A stretch of 7,843 nt of DNA from Candidatus Mediterraneibacter gallistercoris (lineage in GTDB: Bacteria > Bacillota_A > Clostridia > Lachnospirales > Lachnospiraceae), in NCBI GenBank assembly GCA_019119745.1, contig DWWI01000019.1, positions 1 through 7,843 on the forward strand, in the 5' to 3' direction. Each line of letters starts with the position of its first letter. Within the stretch, counting starts at the first letter, position 1. A model generated the notes under the pieces. That model saw nothing but the letters and a program-made list of their open reading frames with translations, made no database searches and was not told where the DNA came from. Made by a program: the position numbers and the translations under genes. Below, in pieces: positions 7,501-7,843 of this stretch.

Positions 7501-7843
7501 GGATTGATGCTGTCCATAAACTCATCCAGCCGTTCAAAATCCACCCCGTACTGGGTAAACTCTGATATGACCGACTTCACCTCACTGATGTATCCCTGTT
7601 TCTTCAGATTTCCTTTCAGCACTGTGAGTTCATCTTCATAATTGCCCGCAATCTTTCTCAGGATCAGGTTCTTGCCTTCATCGTCAAGCACCGTCCGGTC
7701 GTCCTGTCCTACCTCCTCAAACACCCGATGGGCAAGGCGTCCGAAACTCAGGACATCGATATTCATGATCCCGCCTCTGGGATGCATCAAACACAGATCT
7801 TTCTGCGTCTGCATCGTAAACTGCTCCGGCACAAGGACAAGAT
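4536..7843 (-). CDS. addB: AddB, helicase-nuclease subunit B of AddAB (5' end cut by the window edge)
   Basis: This is the AddB subunit of the cytoplasmic AddAB complex, which processes double-strand breaks for RecA-dependent repair. The frame is open to the right edge and enters as L-V-L-V-P-E-Q-F-T, the family's conserved N-terminal box. The GTG at 7832 is therefore an internal Val, not a start. By comparison with the family about 40 residues are missing, including the expected Walker A loop. Residues below count from that Val. SFGRLAHRVFEEVG lies near 29-42. The iron-sulfur cysteines are C752 (in RMEQFTSCAYAHF), C1050, C1053 and C1059 (in CDYCPYRDIC). The RecB-type nuclease shows H782 (GNIAHQSLERF), D875 (GKIDRID), D892 and K894 (VTDYKTG), and a QMQLPVYLNA helix near 910-919. 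The visible length of about 1100 residues fits a roughly 1140-residue protein. In characterised AddAB the AddB helicase core is inactive and reads Chi, while its nuclease cuts the 5' strand. The stop overlaps the addA start (TTGA). No frameshift or lost catalytic residue is seen. Confidence 0.96.
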   Translation of the reverse strand, partial: LVLVPEQFTMQTQKDLCLMHPRGGIMNIDVLSFGRLAHRVFEEVGQDDRTVLDDEGKNLILRKIAGNYEDELTVLKGNLKKQGYISEVKSVISEFTQYGVDFERLDEFMDSINPDSYLYYKLKDIRKVYEGFEDYLSEKYITKEEMLDVLSDAVPRSNILKGSVVAMDGFTGFTPVQDRLLGELLKVCDKVMITVEMDEREDPFVYRHPYQLFALSKQMVASLVEIARDTKTEVEDPVYLYQKPPKRFEHNAALAFLESELFRYSGKQYRQKDEPGKDGPEGKQNGYAGAVSLHEARNPRAEAQYVAEGIRYLVREKGYRYRDIAVITADMNVYADALEKACGLFDIPVFMDHKKSILLNAFVEYLRSLLAMAEENFTYDSVFRFLRTGLCGFTDEEVDRMENYCLALGIKGYKKWQQAWVRQASEAGEAELQELNHLRVRFVEKIQSLMFVMKQRKKTVRDVTLAVYEFISKEKMQEQLGEMERKFQEKGELALAKEYAQIYRIVLELFDKFVELLGDEQISLKEYCDLLDAGLEEAKVGVIPPSLDQVVIGDVERTRIKNIKALFFVGANDTLLPGNAGARGLLSERDREQFLSGNITLSPGPKEEAYIQKFYLYMNLTKPSEYLYLSWSKVSGDGKSLRPAYLISDVRRLFPGLRTVDEEKRTMEETELTRKTGILKVAEGVRDRRSGVDSSWKELYTWFQRDEKSRDALEEILDAGFLRREYPELGLERARQLYPDPDRVSVTRMEQFTSCAYAHFLSYGLRLSDRQEYSFEAVDLGNIAHQSLERFSRKADREKMRWEEMPEKLRDELIDESVEESVIDYGNTVLFSSARNEYMIARIKRLIRRSVWALTRQLEKGDFVPGGYELKFGSGKIDRIDICEDDECVYVKVTDYKTGMKSFDITALYHGLQMQLPVYLNAALDVEKRKYPDKEIIPAGIFYYRIQDPVVDRKDNDADVEKSILKELRLDGLVNGDEKVISHLERDLTGSSLLIPVGRNKDGSLSKNSRALPGDTFRAVLKYAQEKEMKIRDEISSGEVSAAPYEMGGDTGCDYCPYRDICGFDIRIDGCGYRRLEKYSMEEAVAKMMLETERNDGGAES
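4548..4553 (-). promoter_or_regulatory. Ribosome binding site that fixes the TTG start of addA
   Basis: Read on the minus strand this is GGAGGT, lying inside the last codons of addB and ending 8 nt before the TTG at 4539. This near-perfect Shine-Dalgarno at ideal spacing supports the TTG rather than the GTG at 4533 (spacing 14 nt). Its position inside addB, together with the TTGA stop/start overlap, suggests translational coupling that keeps the two subunits in step. Confidence 0.75.

Noticed and set aside
7830..7832. GTG at 7832 as the addB start
   Set aside because: It encodes the Val of the conserved L-V-P-E-Q-F box, the frame stays open to the edge, and the family has about 40 residues before it.

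Overview
The window is dominated by one leftward (minus-strand) operon that encodes the AddAB double-strand-break repair helicase-nuclease, the Gram-positive counterpart of RecBCD. Read in the direction of transcription, the order is addB (cut by the right edge, so its first roughly 40 codons, including the expected Walker A loop, lie outside), then addA (complete, 1187 aa), then a small DUF1294 membrane protein (89 aa). Each junction is a 4-base start/stop overlap: TTGA between addB and addA, and ATGA between addA and the DUF1294 gene. The three genes are therefore almost certainly one translationally coupled unit. Any promoter would lie beyond the right end of the window.

The addB-addA order, the sequence style of both proteins (for example the AddA N-terminus SVKWTSEQQKVIDLRNRNIL and the AddB box RMEQFTSCAYAHFLSYGLRL) and the moderate GC content suggest a Clostridia member, most likely Lachnospiraceae (Blautia/Dorea/Mediterraneibacter-like). 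This placement is from memory of family sequences, not from a search.

The machine looks intact. AddA carries the full set of UvrD/Rep-type SF1A helicase motifs and a C-terminal RecB-type nuclease. AddB carries a second nuclease domain and the four cysteines of the AddB iron-sulfur cluster, in the C-(298)-C-x2-C-x5-C arrangement. Together they would unwind and resect DNA ends until a Chi sequence is met, leaving a 3' tail for RecA. The DUF1294 protein has no established role. Its coupling to addA is the main open functional question here.

Positions 1-709 hold no convincing intact gene. On the plus strand there is a possible decayed 3' part of a PTS-regulated (BglG/LicR-like) regulator at about 3-210, a cluster of inverted repeats (a perfect 18-bp palindrome at 165-182, a 15-bp stem-loop at 188-248 and a GAAA-tetraloop hairpin at 255-268), a strong rho-independent terminator at 500-557 that points rightward, and a weaker stem-loop at 629-660. 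No strong terminator is visible directly after the leftward operon. I found no CRISPR array, tRNA, rRNA, intact transposase or defence system. Apart from the DUF1294 coupling and the structured, decayed intergenic region, this is an ordinary housekeeping locus.
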